From: Rhododendron vialii
Taxonomy: Eukaryota > Streptophyta > Magnoliopsida > Ericales > Ericaceae
Direction: 5' to 3'
DNA length: 64,000 bases
Assembly (NCBI RefSeq): GCF_030253575.1
Contig: NC_080562.1
Location: forward strand, 42,385,852-42,449,851
The position numbers and the translations under genes are program-made. A model generated the notes under the pieces. That model was not told the origin of the DNA and did not search any database. It was given only the letters and a program-made list of their open reading frames with translations. Position 1 is the first letter of the stretch, and every line of letters starts with the position of its first letter. This document shows positions 46,556-59,580 of the stretch, piece by piece.

Positions 46556-49416
46556 TTAAAAGAAATCGATTTCAAGATAATCGTTGGAGCCTTTCTCATC
46601 ATGGTTACCATCAATACCGGCCTTTTTGCTGGACACCGTTGGGGCAAGAATCCGTTCAATCTCAACCGGATTTGGAATCTGGGGTGGGCTTGCGCAACGA
46701 ATCAAAGCCCAATTCACACCTTCAAAGAAAGGGTGCTGTTTTATTTCTGTTGCGCCTCTTTTGTATGCCAACCTCTTCTTGGGATCTTTCACTAACAAAC
46801 CCCTTATCAGATCCCTTGCTGCAGAACTGATAACAGGTGACTCGAACCGAACCGGCTGACCAACAACGTTACACAGTGTGGCACGATTCCCGGACCCTTT
46901 AAAAGGAGTTTTACCAATCAATAATTCATACAAAAAAATACCTAAAGTCCACCAATCCACTGCACTACCATGACCTTCACCTTTTATGATTTCAGGTGCC
47001 AGGTATTCATGGGTCCCGACAAACGACATTGAGCGGGCCCCTGTTGGCTCAGCTATGAGCTCCACCGGGGCGACTTGGTTTCCCACTTCGTTCTTTGGTT
47101 TTCGCTCTTTATTGGATTTATTAAGAATGCGAGGGAAGAAACATGCTGGGGTTACTGCACAAGACGGTTCGATGCAAGCAGGTTGGAAACAATAAGTTCC
47201 AGGCCTAGCTGATGCAGACCTGACAATTCTTGGGCGGCTCGTGCATCGGAGAGAGAGGTCAAAGTCGGAAAGCATTATGTGTCCATCTTCCCTCACAAGG
47301 ACGTTTTCAGGCTTAAGATCGCGATAGACAATGCCAAGCATGTGGAGGTATTCAAGAGCAAGGAGAACCTCTGCTACATAAAACCTGCATATGGAAATTC
47401 ATAAGTTCGATGACAATAAAAGGTGAACATAAAACAAAATTACCTCAAGAGAACAGAAGACTAGTGTTCTTTCAATATTTACGTGATGTGATAACCGAAG
47501 AAGGTAAACCAGTAACAACTTAGTTTTGCACTCAGCATTCCTCTCTCCACTATTCTCCCCAGTTTCTTACTCTCATTCCTCTAGTTTCAACATGCCCAAC
47601 TCCTTACAACATGGCACGAGTCAGTTATTTGGCGTGTCCACAATTTCCATCCAGGCGAGGGTGGAAGTAAAAAGGTCGCTGCAGCGCTGCCCCATTGCGT
47701 TCATCCCTGTTAATTAAACTGTTCTACCTTAAGTTACTATTAGGAGTCTTCAACACAATGCTCGCATCTCCTTGTCGATGTTTTCAGTGAAAAAGGATAC
47801 CAGCATTTCCGTTTTCCAGACATGGAATATCCTGTTACAAGAACCTTCCCATGGCACGCACGAAGTCATATTAAGAATTTTAGATACATTTTCTTTCTAA
47901 GTTGTAACAGTATTCTTTCTAAGTTGTTAGATAGATTTTCTTTCTATTAACTTAGCAGCACAGAATGCGAAGAATTATCAAGAACAAGAGACACAAGATT
48001 TGTACATGGTTCTCTAACTGTGTAGTCAATACATCCACGGCTCACACCAGTTTCACTATGTCGAATGAAGAGAGTACAAGTTACATTGGCTATTGCGTAT
48101 AGCAAGTATTTATAAGCTTGAGTTTACATCACCACCTGTCTAGATTTTAGAGGCACTATCCAAAACGAATCAGGCTTTGCAAGCCCAATACAGTCAATCA
48201 AATCAAGGCATTATTTTCCACCTCTATCTATAGGATTGACTTCAAAAACCTTGGAACAAATGGGGACCACAAAATTAACAGTTTGTTATGCTTTAATACC
48301 GAGCAACCCTCGTTAGCATACATACTTTCAACATTCAGTAAAATACAGGTTGCAGATGGTTAACATGCAATTAATAGCACAGATACTCTAGAAACAATGG
48401 TAAGATAACAAACAATCTATTGATGTCATAAAGAGCATAAAAAACAGTAGGCAAACATTCTACCAAAGCATGCACCCATACTATCTCAAAGAGTTGCTGA
48501 TAGAATATGAGATATTAACCATATTGAGATTAGAAGAGGAACAAGTCTCATACCTAACAGCTTCTTCGGGAAATCGCTTTCCTGGTTGCTTCTGCCGGAG
48601 TACATGCAAGTCACCTCCTGGGCAAAACTCCATTACCAAGCACGAGACTTTTTCAGTCTCAAAATGACTATATAATGTTGGAAGGAAGGGATGATCCAAG
48701 GACTCTAGTATTTCTCTTTCTGTCTGAGCGTGAATCAGCTTCTTCTGGGTATCTAGTGATTTTTTGTCTATAACCTTCATGGCAAAGAAGCACTTCGTCC
48801 CTCTCAACTCTGAAAGATAGACACTTCCCATATCCCCCCGTCCCAACTTCTTCAGCGATCTGAAATGGCTCAAACCCAAAGCACCGTCTTTTTCTTGGAA
48901 AACTTGAATGGCTTCCCATCTTGAGTCGTTTGCCTTGTGGGGTTTGCTAACACTTCTTCTAAAACTGCTAAAACTACTATCAAAACTTATATCACTGCTT
49001 GAGCTACCCATGCACGTGCTGCTCTGCTCACTCTCAACAAAATCAGCTTGACTGCTAATTTTAGCAATCCCACTAGCATATTCAAGGCTACTGGACCGAT
49101 CACTTACTTTAGTTGAAGGTGACCTATCCTTTATATACCCATGTTCTGATTCTTTCTTTTCTTGATAAGTTCCACATTCAAGTAAACCCCCAGTGTCGGT
49201 AACCGTAGGACTTAGATTTGTTGGTATTTGTTCCAAATCAACCAAAGCTAAGCTTGAATCTGTTTGATCAGCTAAAGCATTGGTAATCCACCGTCGTTGA
49301 GAATCCATTGATTTGTACTCTGTTGCATCAAGCTGTGATTTACTTGCATTCAAATTTGAAACGTGCAAAGGTGTAGGCCGATAAGAATTTCCTTCTAATA
49401 TTCTTTTACCAACCAT
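46556..49416 (-). CDS. AGC VIII-type serine/threonine protein kinase (2 exons, 563 aa)
   Basis: Coding exons 48554-49416 (ATG at 49416) and 46556-47384 (stop TAA), joined within an Arg codon just before [14 protein letters not shown]. Residues 1-180 are a Ser-rich, low-complexity extension. The kinase domain runs from about 184: glycine loop [11 protein letters not shown] (from 191), Lys in FAMK (214), YRDLKPEN (Asp 310), DFD (328-330) instead of DFG, a Cys/Ser-rich insertion of about 75 residues in the activation segment, and [12 protein letters not shown] plus the insertion is diagnostic of plant AGC VIII kinases (the D6PK/PINOID/KIPK clade). The C-terminus EIDFF resembles the PDK1-binding hydrophobic motif. 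Such kinases phosphorylate PIN auxin exporters or act in polarity; which subgroup this is, I cannot decide. It has Arg in the third position of the glycine loop. Confidence 0.93.
47870..48310. mobile_element. Possible retrotransposon LTR fragment in the kinase intron
   Basis: Within the single coding intron (47385-48553), the stretch with agaacaagagacacaagatt and repeated attctttctaagttgt blocks resembles copia-type LTR remnants. No terminal repeats or target duplication could be delimited. Confidence 0.25.
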
Positions 49417-50770
49417 TTTCCTTTGCTTAGCACAAGATTTTGTGGCTATTAAGGAAAGGACAAATGCGTGAAGTTAATACTCGTTACTGAGCCAAATACA
49501 CTGCTCTCTTTGTTTTTCAGTTCAATGTTTTTCATCACCAACTCTAACAACACAGATAAGAGGCATCTGCAGCAATAAAGTCAAAAGTTCATGTAAGTTC
49601 AAATAGAAGGATACATGCCAAGTCTCAGATATCACGTTTGAATCAAGGAAAAGTATACACACCCGATGCTAAATAGTTACTACATGAATCCAAACATTTC
49701 AATTTCATTCTTTCTTCTTCTTTCTTTTTTGTCTTTTTCACTATCCGAAAATCCAGGGACAAAGTCATAAATCCAGATGTACACAGCATCACCAGTGAAC
49801 CAGATAGATCTACAAGGTATCCTGCTCATAAGAAGCCTAAGGTACTGAAATCTCTGCTCAAATGAGTTGAACATTCTACATATAATTAAGAAGGAAAAAG
49901 GTTCGATGTAGAACAAGTTACTACTCGGAGTCATACACCCAATTCGTTGATTGGAATGGGGTCTTCATAGGGTACGTATATAACTTTTATCAAGGTTTTA
50001 TGCATAGGTTAAATGCTACACTTGCTCCTTGGTCCTTATAAGGAGGTAGCTAGAGACCAAAGTTTTTACCCGGACAGTTTGGGTGCTTTCCTTTCATACT
50101 TTGTGGAGATATATTATTTTGGTATTTGAGCATACAGATGGTTTGTGGCTCACAGGGAAAGCTCTAAAGGCACACAAAACTTCCAGGATGATCCTTGCAT
50201 CTCAGGAGTGGACGTCAATCAACCTGGTGCAAGAGGGACGTATCTTCCATATATATAAGGAGAAAACTTTACGCGTGCCTTGATTAACATGTTTGCATAT
50301 TGTTCATGTTGTGTAGTTGTCTCCAATTATTTAAGTTTTGAGAAGTTCTAACGAATTTTTCCGACAAAAATGGCCGATGAAAATCGCGGCTCTCTTGAGC
50401 ACAGTCGACCCACCTGTTCTGATAGAGACCCTACCAAAGGATCTAAAACCCCACAAATGCTAAAAAACAAAGTATATACCATGGAGCAGCAAACCCAAAA
50501 GCAAATCGCAGAACCAGTTCAAAAGCCAATAAAAAGGATGAGTACCTGAAGTTGCAAAGATCGGGACTCTAGATTATGCAGGGAAAGCTTGCTCGAAAGG
50601 TCACAGGTCCAATCCCACAAAGGCCAAAAGTTCTAAACTTGGAACCACTCGAGCGGTCGTCAATTGCAAGGACAAGAGCACTACTGTGGGGAGAGATGGA
50701 GGAGTGAAAACTGTGGAGAAATAAGAGGAAAGGAAGACAAGCTTTGAGAGTGAGTCGGTTGCCTGTCAGT

Positions 50771-50813
<43 letters not shown>

Positions 50814-50820
50814 ATATAGA
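49417..50820 (-). other. 5' leader and promoter region of the kinase gene
   Basis: Non-coding. A (GA)n tract at about 50774-50809 (CT on the gene strand) and leader-like sequence at 50540-50770 suggest a spliced 5' UTR beginning near 50.8 kb. Splice sites for the 5' intron were not assigned with confidence. Confidence 0.4.
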
Positions 50821-52043
50821 TGGGTCAAAGTTAAATACGGTGTCGTTGGAGCACTGGAGAACATATGTTCAAATTTTTGGGTGCACCCATGTACCATGTT
50901 TTTTCAGCTGCATAATCACGTGAGAGAATCTCTAAACATAATCATGCGGCTGAAAATTACTTTGTACTATATGAGTATATACTAAAAAATTGGCGGAGAG
51001 GACTTGATAACCCAAATTTTTAGAGCTTAGATTGTGAATTATACATATTAAATTCCAAGCAAAATAGATTATGAATTTGTGAAAGCGTTGATGAGATATG
51101 TGATGTATGAAATATCTGTTACTATTATAAAGTGAACATTTTTCTTGGTGTGAACGACGGTTTTGAAGCCGGCTCACAGTTTTAATTTTCTAATTTTCTA
51201 AACTACTCTCTTAACTATCCAAGGAAACTACCATGAAGAGAAAACAAACATGGCAGTAATTTTCTTCTCCCTTATCCTACATAATGTATTCTATAAATAT
51301 TTCTCAAACAATAATTATGTTACAAAATACATTCTGCTCATATTTACCAGATTCAAAACACATTCTGACCATAATTTAAAGAGAATAAATTCTTTATACC
51401 GCCGGGTGCATGTAAATATTTGTTTCCTCCAAATCAATTGTACTGCGCCACGTTTACATGTTTTATTAATTGAGACCACTGTTTTGACACGTGTTGCAAT
51501 GCAATTGATTTGGAAAAAACAAATGTTTATACCAACGGTAAGGTGTAAAGAATTTATTCTCTAATCCAAAAAGCTAATATGGCAATGAGTAAAATGCAAA
51601 AAATAAAAAATTGAGGCTCCCAAACACTCCCTAAGGTTCTTTCTTTATAATTGTTGATTCATTTTGTGTATATACCACATATTTTATGAAGGCAACAATG
51701 AAATCATATGACAACATCGTCCATTTGTTTCCCCTTCTTTTTTTTGGTAAATAAAAAATCAATTTAGTTGACCACAGCGGAGTCGAACCCACCGTTTTCA
51801 AATAATGTATCCAGAAGAGATTGCATTATGAACAGTTCAAATTATCAAATTATTTAACTACGTCACACGATCTTGGACTTCTTCCCAACTATAGAATAGT
51901 TGCTTCCAAATAACCTATAAAAAAAATGTAAGCGAATGTGGTTTACCAAGATAGATTAAAAAAAAAAGTTGTCATATGATTTTTTTGTTTCCTCCAAATC
52001 AATTGCATTGCGCCATGTCGACATGTTTTATTAATTGAGACCA
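50821..52043. other. Non-genic spacer with a dispersed repeat pair
   Basis: Contains two copies of a ~60-bp block (tttcctccaaatcaattg ... tgttttattaattgagacca) at about 51419-51480 and 51989-52043. Otherwise unrecognised AT-rich sequence. Confidence 0.55.
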
Positions 52044-52245
52044 TGAGTTGTTAACATGGTAAGGGCGAACTTGCGCTTGCAATATAGCAGGGTTCGATTC
52101 CCCTGGAGACAAACCATGATTTAAGTGGGGGGCCACGACGGTGGGTTGCTGTGCTAGTCTCCCCCGAGATTTGGATTGTGCAGTCGAGTCCAATAGTGGC
52201 TCGGCTGCAGGGTTGTTCCTCGGTTAAAAAAAAAAAAAAAAAAAA
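52044..52245 (+). mobile_element. tRNA-derived SINE
   Basis: About 200 bp. An A-box-like tggtaagggcg and a perfect B box (ggttcgattcc at 52091-52101) form a tRNA-like head, then a tRNA-unrelated body, then a 20-nt poly(A) tail at 52226-52245. It interrupts a repeat that is present without the insertion at 51419-51490. Target duplication not resolved. Confidence 0.8.
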
Positions 52246-54009
52246 GGTATGATGACTTCAAGAAGATAAAATGACATTTCTACCCGAGCTCGTTCCAGTT
52301 TTAATTTGCTCATGTTATGATGCAAAATAAATCACGAAAGATTTTTTTGGAAAATTTTGACAAACACAAATCAAAGAAGAATCATTGATGAGGTACTTTG
52401 TTATGGCAACTTTGGTTAGGAACTTAGGATATTTTCTTTATAAAAACATTTTCTTTTCTTTAGTGTCGGTTGTTTTGCCATGACAATATTACCTCCTTAG
52501 TTTTGGCATTTTTCTTCTTGACTTGGATCTTTTTATTACCTACTTTTGGAATTAATTCAATCATCAATAATATTTTAGAGTTCTCACTATTTTCTTTGTG
52601 CACAACGTGTTTATCATTTTCTTGTAAATTCAAAAGCACATATTTTTTATGTCCCGATTTGTTTGTCCCCTTTTTGACTTTTACATGTTCCAAATTGACT
52701 GTCCAATTTCAAAATCAATGAATCAGATTTGGTTTCCTTAATAAGTTAGAAACCGAAGATTGAACAAACAAATCGGGACGGAGAGAGTAAGTTAAAACGA
52801 AATCTAACACATTCGTCTACCAGAACAATATCTAGTTGTTCTTCCGCTTCCATGTCACATCACATAAGTTGGATGTAGGTCTGTCAATGGATCCAGATCC
52901 GATCCGAGAAAATCTAAAACTGATAACGTCAGTCAGATAACCAGAATACTAGTATGATTGCCTGATCAGGTTCGGATATATCGGATCCAATTCAATAGTA
53001 AAAAAGGTTACCTCGTCATCAAAAACAGGCCTTGCACGGTTCATTCTCAAGCACACCTGGGAATATATGCATCAACTTTAATCTTTCAGATCTTTTGCTT
53101 TGATTTTTCATACGTATTGCTTACTGTTTTTTCCCACTTACTAAACTCCTAATTTTTTCATACTTTTTTTTAAAAAAAGAAGAAGGCATAACCCAGGGAG
53201 ACTCTCCCATAGGCTACACCTTGGGAGAGTCTCCCTTGGCTGTGCTGCGCCGTGCGCAGTGGCCTCACACACCACGCAGTGGTTAAGTTCAGAGTATACA
53301 GCTGCCAAGGATCGAACTTACTATTTTTTTCCCACTTATTAAACTCCAATTAGGTTTTTTCATACGTATTGCTTACTGCTTTGAATTTTGTTCGTCCATG
53401 CTCTTTGATTGTTATGTACCTACACGTGGTGTTCCGTGTATCATACGATTTGTATCGTCTCCTTCCAAAATTTATACGTACTCCACCCGGCCGTATCCTT
53501 TTTGTGTAAAAATTCTTCAATACGATGGCATATCCTACGATACATTCGCGTATCCCGATTCGGTATGTATCATACGATAAGTTATTGAACAAAAGTCAAT
53601 CCATGTTTTAAGAAGCAAAACTCCCAACACATTCTAAATCCTTTGATCTAATTGTGGCAACAATAAAAACCATTTAAAGGATACCAAAACTCAATCCATT
53701 AGACTTTGAATAGAAGAAAGAATGTCTTTTGATCATTTCTTCATGAATTGTATAAGGGTTCTTCTCCTCTTCTTTTGGCCAAGGCACTCGAAAGTCTCAA
53801 TTTGATATACCCCACCGGAGAGACTTGATATTTTTCATCCTAAAAACTTATTTTCTTTATAGAAAACATTTATTTTTCATATATACAACATTTTCTTAAG
53901 ATTGTAATTAGATATATCTTTTGATCGTATATTAACTTTTTGGTAACGTATCTTACTATATGTAACCGTATTCCGGCCTGGTTCGTGCTTAGAGTCTTAT
54001 CTTTATTTC
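52246..54009. other. Non-genic spacer with MITE relics
   Basis: 52650-52788 has a Stowaway-like right end (gggacggagagagta) and an inverted tcccgatttgtttg partner. A segment at about 53165-53325 with inverted gggagactctccc blocks is bracketed by two copies of a ~38-bp sequence (cccacttactaaactcc and relatives). No genes. Confidence 0.5.
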
Positions 54010-57000
54010 TCAGCCGGTTCCAAGCCCGGATAAAGGAGGAGGGTTGTGCGTTAGGTAGCTGACAGCCAACACATAAAAAAAACCCGTCAAATTTTTATGA
54101 CATGAATCCAAATATGATTACGAGACATACTAGGGCGTTCCCTTTAAGCGACGCGTTGTGCCTGCCTTCAGGTGTTTCAAAAAATGAGCAATGGGCGCCA
54201 CACCGGTGCCCGAGTGTGATGATAAGTGAGCAAGGGTTCTCGCGCGTGCCTGGACGAGCGCGGGTAGAGAAGCTAGCCCAGGACTATAGGATTCGTTAGC
54301 AACTTGGAATATAGAGACATTAACGGATAAGACTAGGGAGCTAGTTGACACCATGCTTAGGAGGAGGATTAGTATAGCTTGCCTTCAGAAGACTAAGTGG
54401 GTAGGAGAGAAAGCTAAAGAGATAAAGGACACAGGTTATAAGCTTTACTATACGAGTAAGGATAGACATAGAAATGGGGTAGGTATCGTAGTAGATAAAC
54501 ATCTGAAAGATTCGGTAGTTACGGTAACGAGAAAAGGAGATCGGATTATTTTAGTTAAGCTTGTGCTCGGAGAGAGTATAGTTAATATTATTAGTGCTTA
54601 CGCACCCCAAGTAGGCTTGGATGATCTTATTAAAGAGCAATTCTGGGAGCAAATGGATGACGTAGTTCAAGGGATACCTTTTGGGGAGAAGCTATTTATA
54701 GGAAATGATTTCAATGGTCATGTGGGAATGCATAAGCAAGGGTATGAGAAGGTACATGGTGGCTTTGGATTTGGTGACCTTAACGAAGGTGGTAGGAGGA
54801 TTTTAAATTTCGCGGTAGCTTTTGACCTTATAGTTGGGAATACTCTCTATAGGAAGCGAGATGAGCATTTAATTACCTTTAAGAGTGGAGCCAACAGAAG
54901 CCAAATCGACTATTTTCTTGCTCGAGTGGCAGACCGCTTGACATGTAAGGATTGTAAGGTTATTCCCAGAGAGTGTCTAGTAGCACAACATAGACTTTTG
55001 GTGTTAGATATTTGTCTCAAGGGGAATAATAAAAGGAGAAAGGAAACTAGATGCCTACGGACTAAATGGTGGGGCCTAAGAGGGGAGAAACTACAGGTAT
55101 TCAAGGAAAAAATGTCTCAAGAAGTACGGTGGGAAGTGGAAGGCGATAGTGACAATATGTGGAATACGATAGTTGACGGTATTAGAAGAATATCAAAAGA
55201 AGTTCTTGGCGAGTCGAAGGGAAAATGTCTAATTTCTAAGGAGACATGGTGGTGGAATGACGAGATTCAAACCATAATAAAAGCAAAGGAGTGCTTTAAA
55301 AAGTGGCAAAAGGACCGGAATGTGAAAAATTTTCAGGGCTATAAACAAGCTAGCAAGGAAGTTAAGAAAGCCGTTAGGGATGTAAAGTTGAAAGCCTATG
55401 AGAATTTCTACGTTAGACTCGATAGTAAAGATGGAGAAAAGAGTATTTATAAACTTGCTAAGCTACGAGAAAGGAAAGTTAGAGACGTTTCTCAAGTTAA
55501 GTGTATAAAAGATATTGATTCGGTGGTGTTGGTGAAAGACGACGCAATTAATGATAGATGGAAGTCGTATTTCGATAAGTTGTTAAACGAGAAACATGAA
55601 GGAGGCTTTGGTGGGGAGGAAGTGTATATACCTGACGAGAGCATAGAATATGAGTTTTATCGAAGAATATAAAAGTTCGAAGTGGTTAAAGCTTTGAAAA
55701 GAATGAAACCGGGTAAGGCCCTAGGACTAGATGGTATCCCTATTGAAGTGTGGAAAAGTCTAGGTGACTTGGGGGTGACTTGGTTGACGAAGTTATTCAA
55801 CAAGATTATTATGACTAGGAAGATACCCGACGAATGGAGAAAGAGCACCTTAGTATCTATCTATAAGAATAAATGGGATATTCGAAGCTGCAACAACTAT
55901 AGAGGTATTAAATTGATGAGTCATACAATGAAGTTGTGGGAAAGAGTTATTGAGCATCGCTTAAGGATGGTGACTACGGTGTCAGAGAAACAGTTTGGGT
56001 TCATGCTAAGAAGATCAACCATGGAAGCTATCTACCTATTCAGGAGATTGGTAGAAAAATACAGAGCAAAGAAGAAGGATCTCCATATAGTTTTCATAGA
56101 CTTAGAAAAGGCTTATGATAGGGTGTCTAGGGACCAAAGGGTATATCGAGGTGATTAGAGACATGTATGAAGCTGCCGTCACTACCATTAGATCATCAGT
56201 AGGGGAAACGAGTGAATTTCCTATCACTGTAGGATTGCAGCAAGGGTCAGCCCTGAGCCCATACCTCTTTGCCTTAGTTATGAATGAATTGACTAGACAA
56301 TTTCAAGAGGATATTCCATGGTGTATAATGTTTGCAGATGACATTGTCCTCGTAGATGAAACTGCTAGAGGTGTTAATACGAAACTAGAAATTTGGAGAG
56401 AAGCATTAGAGTCAAAGGGTTTTCGGATAAGTAGGAGTAAAACTGAGTATATGATGTGCAAGTTTAGTGGTACCAGTAGTGCGAGTGAAGAAAGAGTGAT
56501 GATCCAAGACCAGGAGATACCAAAGAATGATCATTTTAGGTATTTAGGCTCAATTATTAGTAAAGATGGAGAGATTGCTGATGATGGGACCCATTGGACC
56601 CAAGTGGGGTGGCTCAAGTGGAGAAGCGCTACTGGTGTACTATGTGACAAGAGGGTACCTACAAAATTGAAGAAAAAATTCTATGGAACTGCCATAAGAT
56701 CAGCAATGCTTTATGGGACAGAATGTTGGCTTATTAAGAAATAACATGTGAGCAAAATGAGTGTAGCAGAAATGAGAATGTTGAGGTGGATGTGTGGTAA
56801 GACTAGACGAGACAAGATTAGAAATAAAACAGTTTGTGAGATGGTAGGTGTAGCACCTATAGAGGAGAAGTTGAGGGAAAATAGGCTAAGGTGGTTTGGG
56901 CATATCTACCGTCGATCAGAAGATGCAGTAGTTAAGAAAGCGGATAGGATAGCTCTAGGTAGCAATGTTACGGGGAGAGATAGACCTAAATTGACATTAG

Positions 57001-57145
57001 ATGCTGTAGTGTGCAAAGATATGAGTATAATAGGTCTGTGTGAACAAGTGGCACTTGACAGAGTCTAATGGAGGAAACGGATTCATGTAGCCGACCCCAA
57101 GTGATTGGGACGTAAGGCTCGGTTTGGTTTGGTATCCCGATACAC
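54010..57145 (+). mobile_element. RTE-type LINE, near full length but decayed
   Basis: Non-LTR retrotransposon with an N-terminal endonuclease and a central reverse transcriptase, ending in a short tttggtttggta tract at about 57122-57133, as in plant RTE elements. The 5' end is approximate, near the ccggttccaagcccgga block at 54013. Flanking target duplications were not identified. Confidence 0.8.
54102..57068 (+). pseudogene. Disrupted LINE polyprotein (endonuclease + reverse transcriptase)
   Basis: Endonuclease part: TWNIETLT (from 54305), FIGNDFNGHVG and RSQIDYFLARV motifs. Reverse transcriptase part: [39 protein letters not shown] and the catalytic FADD (about 56333-56344). C-terminal part: MLRWMCGKTRRDKIRN and LRWFGHIYRR, typical of RTE ORF2. 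Disabling changes seen: an apparent one-base loss near 54297, a stop at 55670-55672 with the frame changing before the RT palm, another frame change near 56140 (between DRVSRDQR and [10 protein letters not shown]), and a stop at 56742-56744. Not expected to be active. Confidence 0.85.
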
Positions 57146-59580
57146 TTCATCAAATGAAAGAAATTGTACACTATACGTATCCTGATTTGAAAACACTGCC
57201 TACTTATGCCTGGTACTTTTTGTTTTCGCTTTTTCCTTTGTTGTTTGAAATCAATTTCAGGTTACCGCCCTCCTGAAATTAATGTCTTCAAATTAGAATT
57301 TTTGGGTTTTATTTGCTAGATTTTTGTGTAAGGGGAAAAAATCGAATCAGATTCGAATTACCAAATTAGAATTCGACTCGGAGTTGAGGTATTTCAAATC
57401 AAATCGAATCTAATCCATTGAAAGGCTTAGTTTGATGAATGCAAGGTCAATGCGAATTGAACCGCTCACATCACAGTAGTCATGTAAAGGCCATAAGCCG
57501 GGGGCAGCCATAAAGGATAACACCCCTTATGAATAATTAGTTTGTGATCCTGGAACGCCCAGACTATATGTGAGACCCGGGGCTCCATAGTACCCAAATC
57601 TACTTTTCTTTTCTATTTTTCTGATCTTACCCCAATCTACTTTATAACCAAACATTTATGCGAGACCCGCAATCCACAAGACTGAAAAGAATTGAAGCAC
57701 CACAACCCCAGGTGCCTAATAAATTTTCCATTCTCTTTTTGTCTTCTGACAATAACAACTAAGCAATGGCATTTGCGATTTTTTATTAGGATAGTTTGTC
57801 TTTGCTTTTGTGATTTTTTCCCTATGTAAGTATGGTTAAGTTTAGAGTAGGGCCATTTATTGATAAGAACCAACGAAAAAGTGGGTAACGTGGGTGAACA
57901 AAATTGCATTCAAACCATCACCCCATCTCATCGCAACAAGCATACAAATGAACACCCTCATTTTGCAAAAACAAATTTGATCCATAGCCTTATCTTCACA
58001 ATTGCAAGCCTTCCAAGTTACCAGTAACAAGTGAAAGTGTTAGGACAGACATTACACTGTCTGAAACAGCGCAATTGCATCAATTGGAGTATATGCATTC
58101 AAACAAGAAAGACAATCTGGAGGTTATCTACGCGAAAAGTTTTTTGGGTTTCAAAGGCATAGATTTGAAGAAGGCCCAAACCTAAACATCTGGTGGAGTA
58201 ATCTTTACAATAACCATCAAATTGTGTTTAAATTTCCCTTAGATATGCTTGATTGATAAACAGCAGAATCCCCGCTTGGTGAACAATGAAGAGAACGAAA
58301 AGGGGAAGAAAAAAAGAATGAAATCAGTAGCATGCACATATACCAAATATTGTATACTGCCCAGAAACTAACTGAACCATTTTTTCTACAACACCGGGAG
58401 TACAGACCAACTTACACACATCGACAAATCTCTGGGAACCAACCCCACCATCAACTAGTGAGAGCCCAATTAAAACTGGACAAAACCCTGTATGGATTGA
58501 GCATGCTTAATTCCAATGAGATTTATTTTTGAAAATGGCCACAATATCTTCAATGCTCCATTGAGGTTTGAAGCACACCAGCACAAGGTAGCAGCATACT
58601 TAAAACCAATGGTTATTAAGGGTGATCTCAAGACCATCCAAACTGCCCGATACCTTACTACAAACCTATTTTCGCACAACATGCTAGAATTATACAGGTT
58701 GAAACAAAGGGAGAAAAAAGAAACCCGAAATGGGTTTTGAAGAAAAACAATCTGGCCGTAAGGAAACTAAGCCGAATCATTATGAAGAGAAACGCTATAC
58801 CAAATCATGGAACACTAAACAGCTATGTGGTTTATGAATACAGAATTTTGAAGCAAGCAAGCTTAGAGGGTAAATGTCAAACAAGAGGAGGTATCTTAAC
58901 CCTGTAACTGATTTTGTGCCAATCAGCAAGGGAAGTTGAACTATCTTTACCCAAAACCTGGAAAATGTCAAGTTTAAACAATCCAATAAGACCTGCAATA
59001 ATTTCAGGTCCAATGGTTTGAGTCCTGCCTCATATTATGCTATCAATTTAAACCTGCAGGGTGGTGTACATCTAATACAGTTGCCTAAACAGTTAAACCA
59101 TATGATATTTCCTACTCCAGTCATACATTGCTGCAAGAGGAAAGGTAGAGAGCTATCTTGTAACAGACTAGATGGTCATGGTTACAAGGCCCAAATGAAG
59201 CGCTAAAGTAAACATAATAGCTAAACAAATCTATTACACAAGAATTGTCCGATCTAGATCAAACTAGAGGAGAAGGTAGCAAGCTTGGAACGATGATGTA
59301 CTTGACACAAGAAACTAAAGAGAAATTTAGTTCAGAAAACCACGATCATACACCGCATACTAAATGAAGATGCTATAATATTCATCTACCACAGATAAAA
59401 TGAGCCAGACTAGCCTCTTCTGATCTCTAACGTGTCGTTGGTTGCAGTAGAAGCATAAACCACTAGAACTCAAGCCAAGCACCTATTAATCCACAAGGGG
59501 AAAGAATGCAAGAAACTAGAGAGACTTGTAAGAAGCTTCTACAGAAGGCTTAAGCAAGGCTTCATGGGAAGGCATTTTTT
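57146..59580. other. Spacer and presumed 3' UTR of the hnRNP-like gene
   Basis: No coding sequence recognised in 2.4 kb. The last few hundred bases are likely 3' UTR of the gene ending at 59581. Confidence 0.5.

Noticed and set aside
54353-55672. A host gene encoding an endonuclease/exonuclease/phosphatase protein
   Set aside because: Immediately followed by reverse transcriptase in shifted frames and by an RTE-type 3' end; it is the endonuclease part of a LINE.
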